A DNA stretch of 64,000 nt from Leptospira sp. (lineage in GTDB: Bacteria > Spirochaetota > Leptospiria > Leptospirales > Leptospiraceae), in assembly GCA_002786225.1 (NCBI GenBank), contig PEQN01000010.1, positions 17,781-81,780 of the forward strand. The letters are read 5' to 3'. Positions 1-9,235 of this stretch are shown here, in pieces (position 1 is the first letter of the stretch; the number at the start of each line of letters is the position of its first letter). The translations under genes were made by a program, and so were the position numbers. Under the pieces are notes generated by a model that saw only the letters and a program-made list of their open reading frames with translations, made no database searches and had not been told where the DNA came from.

Positions 1-390
1 TAACATAATATTGCCCCAACTAATCAATAGATGCATCCATATGATTTCATGTTCGGAAGCATAGTAACCATCTGGAGTATCTGCATAGAAAAAATCTTTA
101 AGCTCTCGAGAAACCTTATATCGAACTCGTTCTTCCATTTTCTCAGCAAACCATTCTAATTTTTTAATCTCTGGTTTTCCTTGGAGCAGATTGAGATACG
201 TCTTTTCTAGTGTTGTTATGAATGCACCATCTTCTCCCTTAGGAAAAACTTCTAACGCTGTTTCTAAATCCTGCTCTGAAAGACTTTTAGTTGTTGGATA
301 GTAATCATAAGATTTATTATAAACAGTGCTGCAAGATACTAAATATAAACTAGCTAAGAGAAATATATGAATACGCAGGATTACCCCCAT
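1..390 (-). CDS. Partial lipoprotein (3' end beyond window)
   Basis: An open frame runs from an ATG at 388-390 leftward to base 1 without a stop (130 codons seen), so the gene continues off the window. The N-terminus has a short hydrophobic stretch ending in a lipobox LVSC with Cys20, which indicates a lipoprotein exported by Sec and lipidated. The rest is charged and helical with no domain I recognise. It starts one base after the stop codon of the upstream membrane-protein gene, so the two are probably co-transcribed. Function unknown. Confidence 0.7.
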   Translation of the reverse strand, partial: MGVILRIHIFLLASLYLVSCSTVYNKSYDYYPTTKSLSEQDLETALEVFPKGEDGAFITTLEKTYLNLLQGKPEIKKLEWFAEKMEERVRYKVSRELKDFFYADTPDGYYASEHEIIWMHLLISWGNIML

Positions 391-391
391 C

Positions 392-2401
392 TTACTTTAC
401 AGAAGTATGGATGATATTGTACTGGGTAAGACAGTATTCTTTGGAAGGATGTTCCACACGAGAGTGAATTTCCAACTTTGTTTTTAATTTGTCTGATCTT
501 GTTCGGATTTTTTCTTGAAGGAATGGATCCTCACAAATCGGAGAAATTGCTACAAGGCTATCGAAGTCATCCCAGGTTTTCATATTGTATTTGTGATCAT
601 TTCGGATTATAAAATTTTTATAGCGACTCATTCGAATAAGAACATCAATTTCGGAAGCAAGTAGTCTACCTTCCTTATCAAAATGAATATCTTCATGAAA
701 TCCATTTACCAAAATTAAATTCTGGTCTAAAGGAAGTTGAGCACTAATCCATCTAGCTGGCTCAAAGATATTCGCATCTTCTCCTCTGAGACAATAGTAT
801 CTTGTATCACTGTAGGACTTTGTCCAAAAGCCTCTATCATTCGCAAATAGACCTACACTGACTAGAAATGCAATGGCTGCTATGACCTGCCAGGCTCTTT
901 GTAAATAATTGCTTTTATTGAAAATAGACTCCTGCATAGGTCTTATGATCCAAAGACTTGTTAGCAAAGACAAACAAGGTATAAATTGCAAAACGTATCT
1001 TTGTTGCTTGTTGGAGGTGGTAATTTCTAAAATGAATATTTGAAAAAAAAGAATTAGCGTCAAACCAATTAAAGGATCTTTGAATATTCTAAATGGGCCA
1101 ATTTCCAAGTCCTTTAAGCGACTAGATAAATTTTTAGACCAAGATAAATCTGATTCAGATATATTTCTTGGCTCTTGCATTCTAAAAGATTCTTGAGATT
1201 TTTTTGAAATAAATTGTTGCCTGAACCAAAATAAAACAGAAATTACAGCAAAGAATATCATAATTCGAATCGCCCAAGGACTATCAAAAACTGCCTGAGG
1301 TAGGAATATATCACCTGATGGAGAAGCTATCAAACTATAAAAAAAGCTTTTTGTGAATTTGTTTACAATATTAGATGCACCTATAAGGCTAGTTACTCGG
1401 TCAGGGTTCAAATAAATCCAAAATAGGGATGGCATTATTCCTAATATATAAATCGCTCTAAGACTCGATGGAATAATTTTTCTTAATGCAAGCTTTTGTT
1501 TCCAAAGAAAATAATTGAAATCCAAAAAGAGTGGTAGTGTAAGATAATAATACATCAATTTATAAATGCGTAGGTTGGCATCAATAAGACCCAATTTCTT
1601 GGCAAAAGGTAAACCTAATAAACCAACTAGAATAAGTATTAGAAAGAATCTACGAATTCCTTTGTAGTGACTTACTAAGGCATGCTCAACTAGGCGAAAT
1701 ATTCCATTAGGCGACCTAAGGCTTTCCACTATAGTAAGTGCTATAAAAAGCATGAGACCGTAGGGGTATTTTGTGAAAAAGAAAAATAAAAGAGAAATTC
1801 CTAAACCCCATTTTAACCTAGATGTGATTTCTCCCTTACACAAATAAATTTGGTAGAGATAATAAAAACACCAAATGGAAGCAAACATAGCTTGGGTCTC
1901 AAGCATAGAAGACAAACTATAAGCAGGAACTTCGAATGTATGAATCAAGAATCCTAGGCTCACCAAAGTAATCAAGCCTGCATATAGAAGATTCTTTGTG
2001 ATAGAATAGGATACGATTGCTATTGATAGAAAGGTAAGTGCTAAAAACACAAGACCGAGGAAAGAGTCTTCTAATATGACAGAGTAGCCTGTAGGAATGT
2101 AAAGAAGCATCAAGGTAATAAAAGAACGAAGAGGGGGCCAAGTTGGTGCTTCAAAAAACGGTAGGATGGCAGAGTACCATCTGCCCAAATGAAAATCAGA
2201 ATATTGGTCCAATACCGTCACTAACCTAATATTCTCGTCCCAACTCATGACATCTTGGTTGGGGCAATTTTCTAAAAAGTACGACCAAGCTATATCGAAA
2301 AAATAATAGGAGCTAATAAATGCTAAGGCAAGGAGCATAGACCCAAGAAAGAAATCTAAAGACTTTGATGACAGGTAAGATTTTTCAAATATATTTTTCA
2401 T
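392..2401 (-). CDS. GT-C-like polytopic membrane protein
   Basis: This 669-residue protein has roughly a dozen hydrophobic segments. An acidic pair (D55, E56, in SWDENIR) lies in the first extracytoplasmic loop after TM1, as in GT-C glycosyltransferases of the PMT/ArnT type that use lipid-linked sugars. A soluble tail of about 120 residues follows the last membrane segment. Family membership is inferred from topology and the acidic motif only; no acceptor or donor can be named. It lies directly upstream of the lipoprotein gene at the window edge. Confidence 0.6.
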   Translation of the reverse strand: MKNIFEKSYLSSKSLDFFLGSMLLALAFISSYYFFDIAWSYFLENCPNQDVMSWDENIRLVTVLDQYSDFHLGRWYSAILPFFEAPTWPPLRSFITLMLLYIPTGYSVILEDSFLGLVFLALTFLSIAIVSYSITKNLLYAGLITLVSLGFLIHTFEVPAYSLSSMLETQAMFASIWCFYYLYQIYLCKGEITSRLKWGLGISLLFFFFTKYPYGLMLFIALTIVESLRSPNGIFRLVEHALVSHYKGIRRFFLILILVGLLGLPFAKKLGLIDANLRIYKLMYYYLTLPLFLDFNYFLWKQKLALRKIIPSSLRAIYILGIMPSLFWIYLNPDRVTSLIGASNIVNKFTKSFFYSLIASPSGDIFLPQAVFDSPWAIRIMIFFAVISVLFWFRQQFISKKSQESFRMQEPRNISESDLSWSKNLSSRLKDLEIGPFRIFKDPLIGLTLILFFQIFILEITTSNKQQRYVLQFIPCLSLLTSLWIIRPMQESIFNKSNYLQRAWQVIAAIAFLVSVGLFANDRGFWTKSYSDTRYYCLRGEDANIFEPARWISAQLPLDQNLILVNGFHEDIHFDKEGRLLASEIDVLIRMSRYKNFIIRNDHKYNMKTWDDFDSLVAISPICEDPFLQEKIRTRSDKLKTKLEIHSRVEHPSKEYCLTQYNIIHTSVK

Positions 2402-2457
2402 TGACCTAAACTTTTATAAACGTTTTTTGGAGGGATACTGTAGGAATCTTTCACGAT

Positions 2458-2811
2458 ATGAAAAATTTATTTACCCTGTTTTTCTTGGCTAGCCTTTTAA
2501 CACATTGTGCAAGTGCGAACGCAGGAATTGCAACAAGCAACATTCCCATTACTGACCAACAATACACTATCATCGGACCCATTGAGAAATCGGATTATTG
2601 GTTTACCTTTGATATTGCGATTATCGGTTTCCCTCTTACTAAGCCACCAATGGATCAATTGGTAAAAGCCTGCCTTCAGGAATCTGGTGCAGATGCTCTT
2701 ATTAATATCCAATATTGGAATGATAAAAGCATAATTTTTTTTGTGACTCTGAACAGAATTGGACTTAGAGCAGAAGCTATTAAATTTCAAAATGATCCTA
2801 AGAAAAAATGA
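2458..2811 (+). CDS. Small lipoprotein, paralogue of the next gene
   Basis: A 117-residue protein with a signal sequence and lipobox LTHC (Cys17). The mature part reads as a small beta-rich domain with the pattern YxIxGP, a FPLTKPP turn, then GADALINIQYWND. The next gene has the same layout (SPLDIEYA, then SLIDIHYWHE), so the two are diverged tandem paralogues. The function is unknown; such small lipoproteins are common in spirochaete outer membranes. It diverges from the GT-C-like gene across about 56 bp. Confidence 0.7.
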   Translation: MKNLFTLFFLASLLTHCASANAGIATSNIPITDQQYTIIGPIEKSDYWFTFDIAIIGFPLTKPPMDQLVKACLQESGADALINIQYWNDKSIIFFVTLNRIGLRAEAIKFQNDPKKK

Positions 2812-2860
2812 AATAAATTGTTTATCAACAGAATGGAGCCAAAGAATTTTCTTTAAGCTC

Positions 2861-3280
2861 ATGCCAAAAAAGAGAGTCATCTTCTGTGCTTTTTTATCCA
2901 CCTGTATACTCAGCCAATGTGCAGGAGCTGTTTTAGAGAAAGGAGGTCATACTCGGAATTCTCATTTAACACAACAAGCTACTATTATTCGTAATTCCCA
3001 ATATAAAATTCTAGAAACCTCCTCAGGTGAATCATCGACACTGTTTTTGTTTGGTCTCTTTCCTGTCACTAGTCCTTTGGATATAGAATATGCGATGAGC
3101 CAAGCCGTTCAAAAAATACCAGGTGGTCAATCACTGATAGATATACACTATTGGCATGAGACTCATGTATTTTTTCCGTTAGGTACAGTTTCTGTATTAA
3201 CTGTCGAGGGTAAGGTGATCAGTTATGAATCAGACATAAGTGAGTTAGATAAATCTCTTAAGAAAGTTCCGCCAAGATAA
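2861..3280 (+). CDS. Small lipoprotein, second of a tandem pair
   Basis: The frame is open from 2759, but the start at 2861 gives a proper signal peptide (MPKKR, then a hydrophobic core) with lipobox LSQC and Cys20, so 2861 is chosen. The resulting protein has 139 residues. The mature domain shares the FGLFPVTSPLD and IDIHYWHE pattern with the preceding lipoprotein. No clear ribosome binding site precedes it, so coupling to the upstream gene (stop at 2811) is possible. Function unknown. Confidence 0.65.
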   Translation: MPKKRVIFCAFLSTCILSQCAGAVLEKGGHTRNSHLTQQATIIRNSQYKILETSSGESSTLFLFGLFPVTSPLDIEYAMSQAVQKIPGGQSLIDIHYWHETHVFFPLGTVSVLTVEGKVISYESDISELDKSLKKVPPR

Positions 3281-3326
3281 ATCTATCTCTGAAAATCATT
3301 TTCTCTAAAATAATATGGAATTGATA

Positions 3327-3365
3327 ACTAGACTCAAGTCTAGTCATTGCTTGAGACTTTTTCTT
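3327..3365 (+). terminator. Likely intrinsic terminator after lipoprotein pair
   Basis: A perfect inverted repeat ACTAGACT/AGTCTAGT (3327-3344) overlaps a second possible stem CTCAAG/CTTGAG (3333-3338 with 3350-3355) that is followed by ACTTTTTCTT. The second fold has the stem-plus-T-run shape of a rho-independent terminator for the lipoprotein transcript. The two folds exclude each other. Confidence 0.45.
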
Positions 3366-3500
3366 AATTTTTATTTCAATCTTATCTAAATCCAAAATAT
3401 TCAAATTAGCCTTGGTATTGTGAATTTTTACAAATGCAAGAGAGCTTTAAAAGGCTTGGATTCATGATTTATTTAAGAAAAATGGTATTTAGAGGGTATT

Positions 3501-4130
3501 ATGCAGACTTACGTAGATTTAGGTGAGACATTAATTTTCGTCATTATGGGTTTCGCAAGTGTTCTTGCTCTTGCAGTTTTTGTAGAAAGATTGATAGTAT
3601 ATCGAAGAACGATATCAGAAAAATCAGAACATTTTTTGCAAAATTTAACCATCTCTCTTCGCAAAAAAGATATCTCTGAAATCAAAGAGCTAGTCTCTCA
3701 ATCAGAAGATACTGTTTACTCAAGATTTACATCCTTTACTATGGAACGCCTAGAAGAAAATCCAAGTGGCATTCCTGTTCTTATGGAAGGAAAAATCATT
3801 TCTGAAAAAATCGAACTCGAAAAACGACTCCCTATTTTAAATACCTTAGGTAATAATGCTCCCTTTATTGGTCTCTTGGGAACAGTTCTTGGAGTGATCA
3901 AAGCATTTTATAATTTAGGAACTCTAGGAAATACGGGAGCTGAAGTTGTTATGCGATCCATATCTACTGCTCTACTCGCAACTGCCGCAGGACTTGCAAT
4001 TGCTATCCCTGTGGTTATGATCAATAACTTCTTCTCTAGAAAAATGAAAGTGATTCTAGCAAATCTAGAAATACTCAGCAGAGAATTTACAGGAAATTTC
4101 CTTAGTGGCTCAAAGAAGCAAAACCACTAA
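3501..4130 (+). CDS. exbB: ExbB/TolQ/MotA-type proton channel subunit
   Basis: A 209-residue inner-membrane protein with three hydrophobic segments (about residues 10-30, 112-137 and 155-178). It has the ExbB/TolQ signature GNNAPFIGLLGTVLGVIKAF between the second and third segments. It forms the pentameric part of the proton-driven motor that energises TonB. It is first in a four-gene operon: the ExbD gene starts 19 bp later after a GGAG-like site, then tonB and the papain-like gene follow with gaps of 1-2 bp. TolQ is an alternative name, but the TonB-type third gene favours ExbB. Confidence 0.9.
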   Translation: MQTYVDLGETLIFVIMGFASVLALAVFVERLIVYRRTISEKSEHFLQNLTISLRKKDISEIKELVSQSEDTVYSRFTSFTMERLEENPSGIPVLMEGKIISEKIELEKRLPILNTLGNNAPFIGLLGTVLGVIKAFYNLGTLGNTGAEVVMRSISTALLATAAGLAIAIPVVMINNFFSRKMKVILANLEILSREFTGNFLSGSKKQNH

Positions 4131-4149
4131 ACTATAGGAGAAACTAGAT

Positions 4150-4551
4150 ATGGCAGTTCAAAGTGGCGGCGATGATGAGGAAATTGGAAATATAAATATT
4201 ACTCCCATGGTGGATGTAATTTTAGTATTACTTGTAATTTTTATGGTTACTGCAAATTTCCTTAAGAAAGAATCCATCAATATCAATCTACCTAAGGTTG
4301 CAGCTGCAGATCCTAATATTGCAGAATCCAAGCAGATAGCCTTAACAAAAGATGGCAAGATCCTTTTTGAAGGGAATGAAACAAGTTTAGAAGGAATGAT
4401 ACGGATACTAGAAAGAGATGCTAAGCTACAACCAAATATGCGTTTGACTATATCCGCAGATGAGAAGCTTCCTTATGGGCGAGTAACAGAAATTATGGGA
4501 CAGGTTCGTAAGGCTGGTGTGACTCGAATCGCACTTTCTGTTAAGAAGTAA
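4150..4551 (+). CDS. exbD: ExbD/TolR-type motor subunit
   Basis: A 133-residue protein with one N-terminal transmembrane helix (about 17-39) carrying NITPMVDVILVLLVIFM. Asp22 sits at the position of the essential proton-carrying Asp of ExbD. The C-terminal 90 residues form the periplasmic domain, including the DEKLPYGRV segment typical of the family. It works with the ExbB-like protein encoded just upstream and the TonB-like protein 2 bp downstream. Confidence 0.9.
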   Translation: MAVQSGGDDEEIGNINITPMVDVILVLLVIFMVTANFLKKESININLPKVAAADPNIAESKQIALTKDGKILFEGNETSLEGMIRILERDAKLQPNMRLTISADEKLPYGRVTEIMGQVRKAGVTRIALSVKK

Positions 4552-4553
4552 TT

Positions 4554-5198
4554 ATGAAGCAAATTGATTGGCAAGAAATCAAAACTAAGATCAAAATTTT
4601 TGGTGTATTTCGGTTTTGTCTATTGGCTTCTATTTTTCTTCATGGCTCTGTCGTCTTAGGATACTATATTGCTACCTATGTTGCACCTGTAGATTCTGAA
4701 GAGTATGAAATGTCAGAACTTGATGTTGATTTTGAAGAAATACCTCCCGAACTCATTGGTGGAACATCTAGCCCGGCTCCTGTTGAAAAGTCGGAATGGG
4801 TAGAAGGATCAAACAAAGACCAATCTAAAGAAGCTCCTGATGATTCTGATATCAACCCCAATGCCTTGAATGGAAATGGAACTGACAAGGATGGATTTTT
4901 ATTTTCTTGGGCAGGAGATAGACCTCCCACTTTTATTATTGATTTTGATTTAACTGATTATTTTCCTGCTTCTGCTAAGGCTGCAGGGATAACCAATAAA
5001 ATGGTTACAGTGATGGTTCAAGTAAATGAAAAAGGTGAACTTATCAGTGCAAAAATTGTATCTGGCAAGGCTGGGTATGGTTTTGATGAAGCTGCTATTC
5101 AAATTGTGAAACGTGCTCGCTTTGCCCCTGGCTATGTGGATGGGCGACCAACGAAAATGGCACATAGACTTCCGATAAATTTTACTTTGGAGGATTGA
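4554..5198 (+). CDS. tonB: TonB family energy transducer
   Basis: A 214-residue protein with one N-terminal membrane anchor (about 20-44), an acidic linker of about 80 residues, and a C-terminal TonB domain. The C-terminal domain shows the usual GYGFDEAAIQIVKRARFAPG pattern near the end. The linker is Asp/Glu/Ser rich rather than the long Pro-Lys spacer of enteric TonB. It presumably couples the ExbBD motor to an outer-membrane receptor. No TonB-dependent receptor is encoded next to it; the next gene, 1 bp away, encodes an exported papain-fold protein. Confidence 0.88.
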   Translation: MKQIDWQEIKTKIKIFGVFRFCLLASIFLHGSVVLGYYIATYVAPVDSEEYEMSELDVDFEEIPPELIGGTSSPAPVEKSEWVEGSNKDQSKEAPDDSDINPNALNGNGTDKDGFLFSWAGDRPPTFIIDFDLTDYFPASAKAAGITNKMVTVMVQVNEKGELISAKIVSGKAGYGFDEAAIQIVKRARFAPGYVDGRPTKMAHRLPINFTLED

Positions 5199-5199
5199 T

Positions 5200-7584
5200 A
5201 TGCGATTTTTCAAATCGAAACATCTCGCTATGTTTCTACTTGTTGTATTGTATTCTTCTCTTCGGCATCAGTCATCCTTAATAGGTTCCGAAGACCCAGT
5301 TTCCTTCAATGGTTTCAGAGTAGGCTTACTCCAAGATGAACCGAACCTTGCTAGTACTATACAAGAAGCACCTTCTTTAAAATATTCTGCCCTACCCAAA
5401 AAAATTGATCTAGCTTCCAAACTCCCTATCCCTTACCCCCAAGGAAACCAAGCAAGCTCAGTAGGACTTGTGTTAGGCTATTTGATGAAATCTTACTATG
5501 AAAATTTAAAACTGGATCAACCAAAAGATTTAAATAAAATTTCAGTATCCAACCAAGAGAAGTCTTCCCATTTCTATTCGCCTTCTTTTGTGTATAACTC
5601 AATCAATCATGGAAAAGACCTAGGAGGCTCTATCTTAGATGGATTGATTCTACTTGCAGCTAAGGGGATTCCTACTTGGGAAGAAATGCCCTATTCACCA
5701 GAAGATTATAGAAGCCAAAAAGATGGAACCTCCTTAAACGCCTACTCACATAGAATCAATGATTTTCGAAAAATTCCTCAATCAGATATTGTAAAAATAA
5801 AATCCTACATAGCAGCTAACAACCCATTGGTTGCATCTATGCTTTTTTTTGAAAATTTCACTCAATACAAAAAAGGTGAGATTCTGAACCAAGAAAAGGG
5901 AAAGTTTTTAGGTGCCCAAGCGATTGCCATCATTGGTTATGATGATACCAAAAAGGCATTTAAAGTTTGGAATTCTTGGGGTCCGAGCTGGGGTGAGAAT
6001 GGCTATGCCTGGATAAGTTATTCCCTTTTTCAGAAACTAGGATCCAGTGTGTATTGGATGGATGATCCAGCTAATTTAGTTGATCCTATGGATCTGGCTC
6101 TTGCCTATCCAAACCACATACATGCAACTAGAGGGAATTACCCTGATAAAGTGCGTATTTCTTGGGATAATGTAAAAAATGCAATAGGCTATGAAATTTT
6201 TCGCAAAAGACCATCTGAAACTAAATATACCTTAGTTGGTCTTGCGATAGATAATGCATTTGAGGACATGGGTGTGCAACAAGATATTACTTATCAATAT
6301 AGTGTTGCCTCAGTTTTCTCAGACCAAAGTTCATCACAAAATCCTGATCCGACCGAAGGATATTCATCTAAGTCAAAAGTTCCTATCACATCTATGGAAA
6401 TAACTGGACTAACAGCAAGTCAAGGAAGATTCGCAGATAAGATCCTAATTAGATGGGACCCAATCCCTGGAATAAGAAACTACCATTTGTATAAATACAA
6501 TATATACTCCAAAGAATTTCGCTTATTATCAAAAACAACTAAACCAGAATTTATAGATAGAAAAGCACAAAGGAATGGAAATTTTGAGTTCTACCGAGTT
6601 TCTGTGGCAGGGAGTTTTGCAACAAGTTTCATTTCACAATCTAGCTTTGGTTTTACGACATCAAGAGGGATTTCACTTCCGCCTCCTGAGTTGGTTTATG
6701 CTACCCAGGGTGAATATACAGATAAAATCAACATAACCTGGGAAGAAGTGCAAGGTGCTGTGGATTACAAAGTATATCGCTACACCAAGGAAAGCAATTT
6801 CTGGGAAGAACTCGGTCAAACGGCTAACCATATATTTGATGATACAGAACCAAAGTCATCTAACCACTACTATGCTGTCTCTTCTTTAAATAAGTTAGGA
6901 ACCTGGAGCAGAGCCTCTCTTCCTGTTTATGGATTTATTTCCACACAATCGATGAGATCTTCTAGTTTAAACCCACCCCAAGAATTAAGTATATTTGAAA
7001 TTAGGCAAAAGACGACTAAAGAAAATCTACTGAGACTTAGTTGGAAACCAGTCCAGGATGCAAAAGAATATAGAATTTATTCCAAAATTGTGGGAGGCAA
7101 TTGGACAGTTATAGGAACTTCCAAATCAAATTACTTTCAATTCCCTACTCAACCCGCTTCCAAATTTCATCTTTATTCAGTAAGCTCAGTGAATGATTTG
7201 GATCTGGAAGGTTTTAAGAGCAAATCTCTTTCTTATGGTTGGCATCCTATTACAAGAGATGAGTCAACGATACGATCCTTTGGCAGTGATTCCAAATTAG
7301 AAAATTTCAAAGGACCTTGGACATCTATGTACTGGGATGGTAAGGCTTCTGTTACACCTGTTCGTTTGAAAATTGAATCTAAGGATGATTTAAACCAAAC
7401 CTATTCAATAGAATTGAACAATAAGGTTATTTATGAAGGTGATTATTTACAGGAAAATAAAATAGTCGATCCCCAAGGTAGCTTCAAACTGGAACTCTCT
7501 GCTTCATCAGATGCATTATATTTGGAAATAAAAGATAAAAAAATTCTCAAAGAAAATACTACCCTATCTTTTCTTAGAGAGTAA
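5200..7584 (+). CDS. Papain-fold pseudopeptidase with FN3-like repeats
   Basis: A 794-residue exported protein. Residues about 60-290 follow the C1A papain fold: the oxyanion Gln81 in QGNQASSVGL, and the NSWG motif with Asn258 in KVWNSWGPSWG. The nucleophile position six residues after Gln81 is Ser87 instead of Cys, and the His position in the usual G-[GS]-H-A motif is Gln240 (GAQAIAIIGYDD). Both key residues are therefore lost and proteolysis is not expected. Four FN3-like repeats follow at about 305-395, 398-490, 500-585 and 598-685, then a C-terminal domain. It is the last gene of the exbB-exbD-tonB operon, which points to a binding or scaffold role at the envelope (inference). Confidence 0.8.
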   Translation: MRFFKSKHLAMFLLVVLYSSLRHQSSLIGSEDPVSFNGFRVGLLQDEPNLASTIQEAPSLKYSALPKKIDLASKLPIPYPQGNQASSVGLVLGYLMKSYYENLKLDQPKDLNKISVSNQEKSSHFYSPSFVYNSINHGKDLGGSILDGLILLAAKGIPTWEEMPYSPEDYRSQKDGTSLNAYSHRINDFRKIPQSDIVKIKSYIAANNPLVASMLFFENFTQYKKGEILNQEKGKFLGAQAIAIIGYDDTKKAFKVWNSWGPSWGENGYAWISYSLFQKLGSSVYWMDDPANLVDPMDLALAYPNHIHATRGNYPDKVRISWDNVKNAIGYEIFRKRPSETKYTLVGLAIDNAFEDMGVQQDITYQYSVASVFSDQSSSQNPDPTEGYSSKSKVPITSMEITGLTASQGRFADKILIRWDPIPGIRNYHLYKYNIYSKEFRLLSKTTKPEFIDRKAQRNGNFEFYRVSVAGSFATSFISQSSFGFTTSRGISLPPPELVYATQGEYTDKINITWEEVQGAVDYKVYRYTKESNFWEELGQTANHIFDDTEPKSSNHYYAVSSLNKLGTWSRASLPVYGFISTQSMRSSSLNPPQELSIFEIRQKTTKENLLRLSWKPVQDAKEYRIYSKIVGGNWTVIGTSKSNYFQFPTQPASKFHLYSVSSVNDLDLEGFKSKSLSYGWHPITRDESTIRSFGSDSKLENFKGPWTSMYWDGKASVTPVRLKIESKDDLNQTYSIELNNKVIYEGDYLQENKIVDPQGSFKLELSASSDALYLEIKDKKILKENTTLSFLRE

Positions 7585-7651
7585 TACTATGTTCTGATTT
7601 TTGTTTTAAAAAGGGTTCAATTACCTCGCAAATAATAGATTGTGTTTACGT

Positions 7652-9160
7652 TTAAGAATACACAGCGACTTTATCAGTCATTCCTTTTAGGCTAAACTCT
7701 CCATGATAATTCACTGATCCCTTGTTAACTCCATTCAATTCATTATAAAATTCTCGACTCATAGCAATGGGAAGTTTCAATTCCTTTGTGAAAGATTCTA
7801 GACGAGAGGAAAGATTAACTGAATTACCAATTATGGTAAATTCCATGCGACTCTTTGACCCAATATTTCCTAAAGTAACTTCTCCAAAATGAAGTCCTAT
7901 ACCGATTTTTAAATTCCCATCGGCAAATGGAATCGAATCTAATTCTTGAAGCATGTCTCTTGCTGCCATATAAGCTGAATCGGATGGATTCGGGATAGGA
8001 ATAATTCCTCCAAAAATAGCTAGTATTCCATCGCCAATAAACTTGTTTATAATTCCATCATTTGCAACTATGCAAGTATTCATTTTGTCAAAGTATGTAT
8101 TCAAAAATTGTACAACCTGTTCAGGTGGAAGCTTTTCAGAAAAAGATGTAAAATTTCTAATATCAGAAAACAAAATTGCAACTTTTTCTTTTTTACCACC
8201 TAACTCGGGAGGATGTTTCAAAAGATAATCTCGTATACGTCCATCAACCATCTTCCCAAATATTTCACGTATCGTTTCTTTCTCCAAAAGTTCGCGACTC
8301 ATAGTATTCATAGTGTATTTAATCGTTCCCAATTCATCTTTGGAATCCACAAATATTGCTCCAGTAAAGTCACCAGTTCTAACATTATCAGTCAGGCTTT
8401 GGATTTCATTCAGTGGTCTACGCAAAGATTGAACTAAGAAATAAGTGAGTATTGCACCAGAAATTATAAAAATAAAAACTAGTAAGAAAAAATATATAAC
8501 ATCTTCTTCTTTGCTAACATTTCCAATACTTGCATTGAGTGCAAAGAAGATAACAAGCATAGGAAACATTACTGCTGAGAAAAAATAAAAACTAAATTTT
8601 CCAATTAATCCATCCTTCAAAAATTTAGAAAGATTGAAAATTTCGTCTTGTTCAAATACTAAAGGAAAAAGGAAAATTTTAAAATAATAATCACAAGCAA
8701 AATATGAGAGTGCGAAACTATAAATCGAAACTAGAATTGATACTAACAAGAGCAATATTTGTGAACTTTCTGAAATAGGAATTTCATTGCTTACTAAAAA
8801 ATACCTAGAAAGACTTATCCCTATAGCCCAACCTAAAGAACCAATAAAGGACCCTATGATAGGCATTCTCAGAGATAATCTCTTGATATAAATAGGAATC
8901 TTATGAATGGGAATTTCTCTCTTGATTGTTATCAAAATTGGTAAAAAGATAGCATACAATAACAATGTAGGGAGGATAAATGATGGTAGAATACTAATCT
9001 TCCAATTGAATTTATTGAATTCTTGGAATAAATGAAGATCTTCTTCTTTGATTAAAATATAAGAGAGACAAGCATTCAAACCCACTGTAAATATATTTGC
9101 TAGTATTACAGAAATAAGAGGGATATTCGCCCGAAATAGTTTTTGTTGTAAATGATTCAA
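7652..9160 (-). CDS. Membrane class III adenylate/guanylate cyclase
   Basis: A 502-residue protein with about six membrane segments (1-240), a HAMP linker (about 240-292) and a class III cyclase domain from about 320. Metal-binding Asp333 (LFSDIRNFTS) and Asp377 (KFIGDGILAIFG) are present, as is the NLSSRLE stretch with the transition-state Asn and Arg. Lys before FIGDG and Thr in EFTIIGNS suggest an adenylate cyclase, though specificity is not certain from sequence. It would make cAMP in the cytoplasm in response to a membrane signal. It is monocistronic and convergent with the papain-like gene. Confidence 0.88.
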   Translation of the reverse strand: MNHLQQKLFRANIPLISVILANIFTVGLNACLSYILIKEEDLHLFQEFNKFNWKISILPSFILPTLLLYAIFLPILITIKREIPIHKIPIYIKRLSLRMPIIGSFIGSLGWAIGISLSRYFLVSNEIPISESSQILLLLVSILVSIYSFALSYFACDYYFKIFLFPLVFEQDEIFNLSKFLKDGLIGKFSFYFFSAVMFPMLVIFFALNASIGNVSKEEDVIYFFLLVFIFIISGAILTYFLVQSLRRPLNEIQSLTDNVRTGDFTGAIFVDSKDELGTIKYTMNTMSRELLEKETIREIFGKMVDGRIRDYLLKHPPELGGKKEKVAILFSDIRNFTSFSEKLPPEQVVQFLNTYFDKMNTCIVANDGIINKFIGDGILAIFGGIIPIPNPSDSAYMAARDMLQELDSIPFADGNLKIGIGLHFGEVTLGNIGSKSRMEFTIIGNSVNLSSRLESFTKELKLPIAMSREFYNELNGVNKGSVNYHGEFSLKGMTDKVAVYS

Positions 9161-9235
9161 ACTTGACTCCTAAAACACCTATTATTAAGATCTATCTTTG
9201 TAAGAGCTTTTCTGCAAATAAGATTTCTTAACTTT

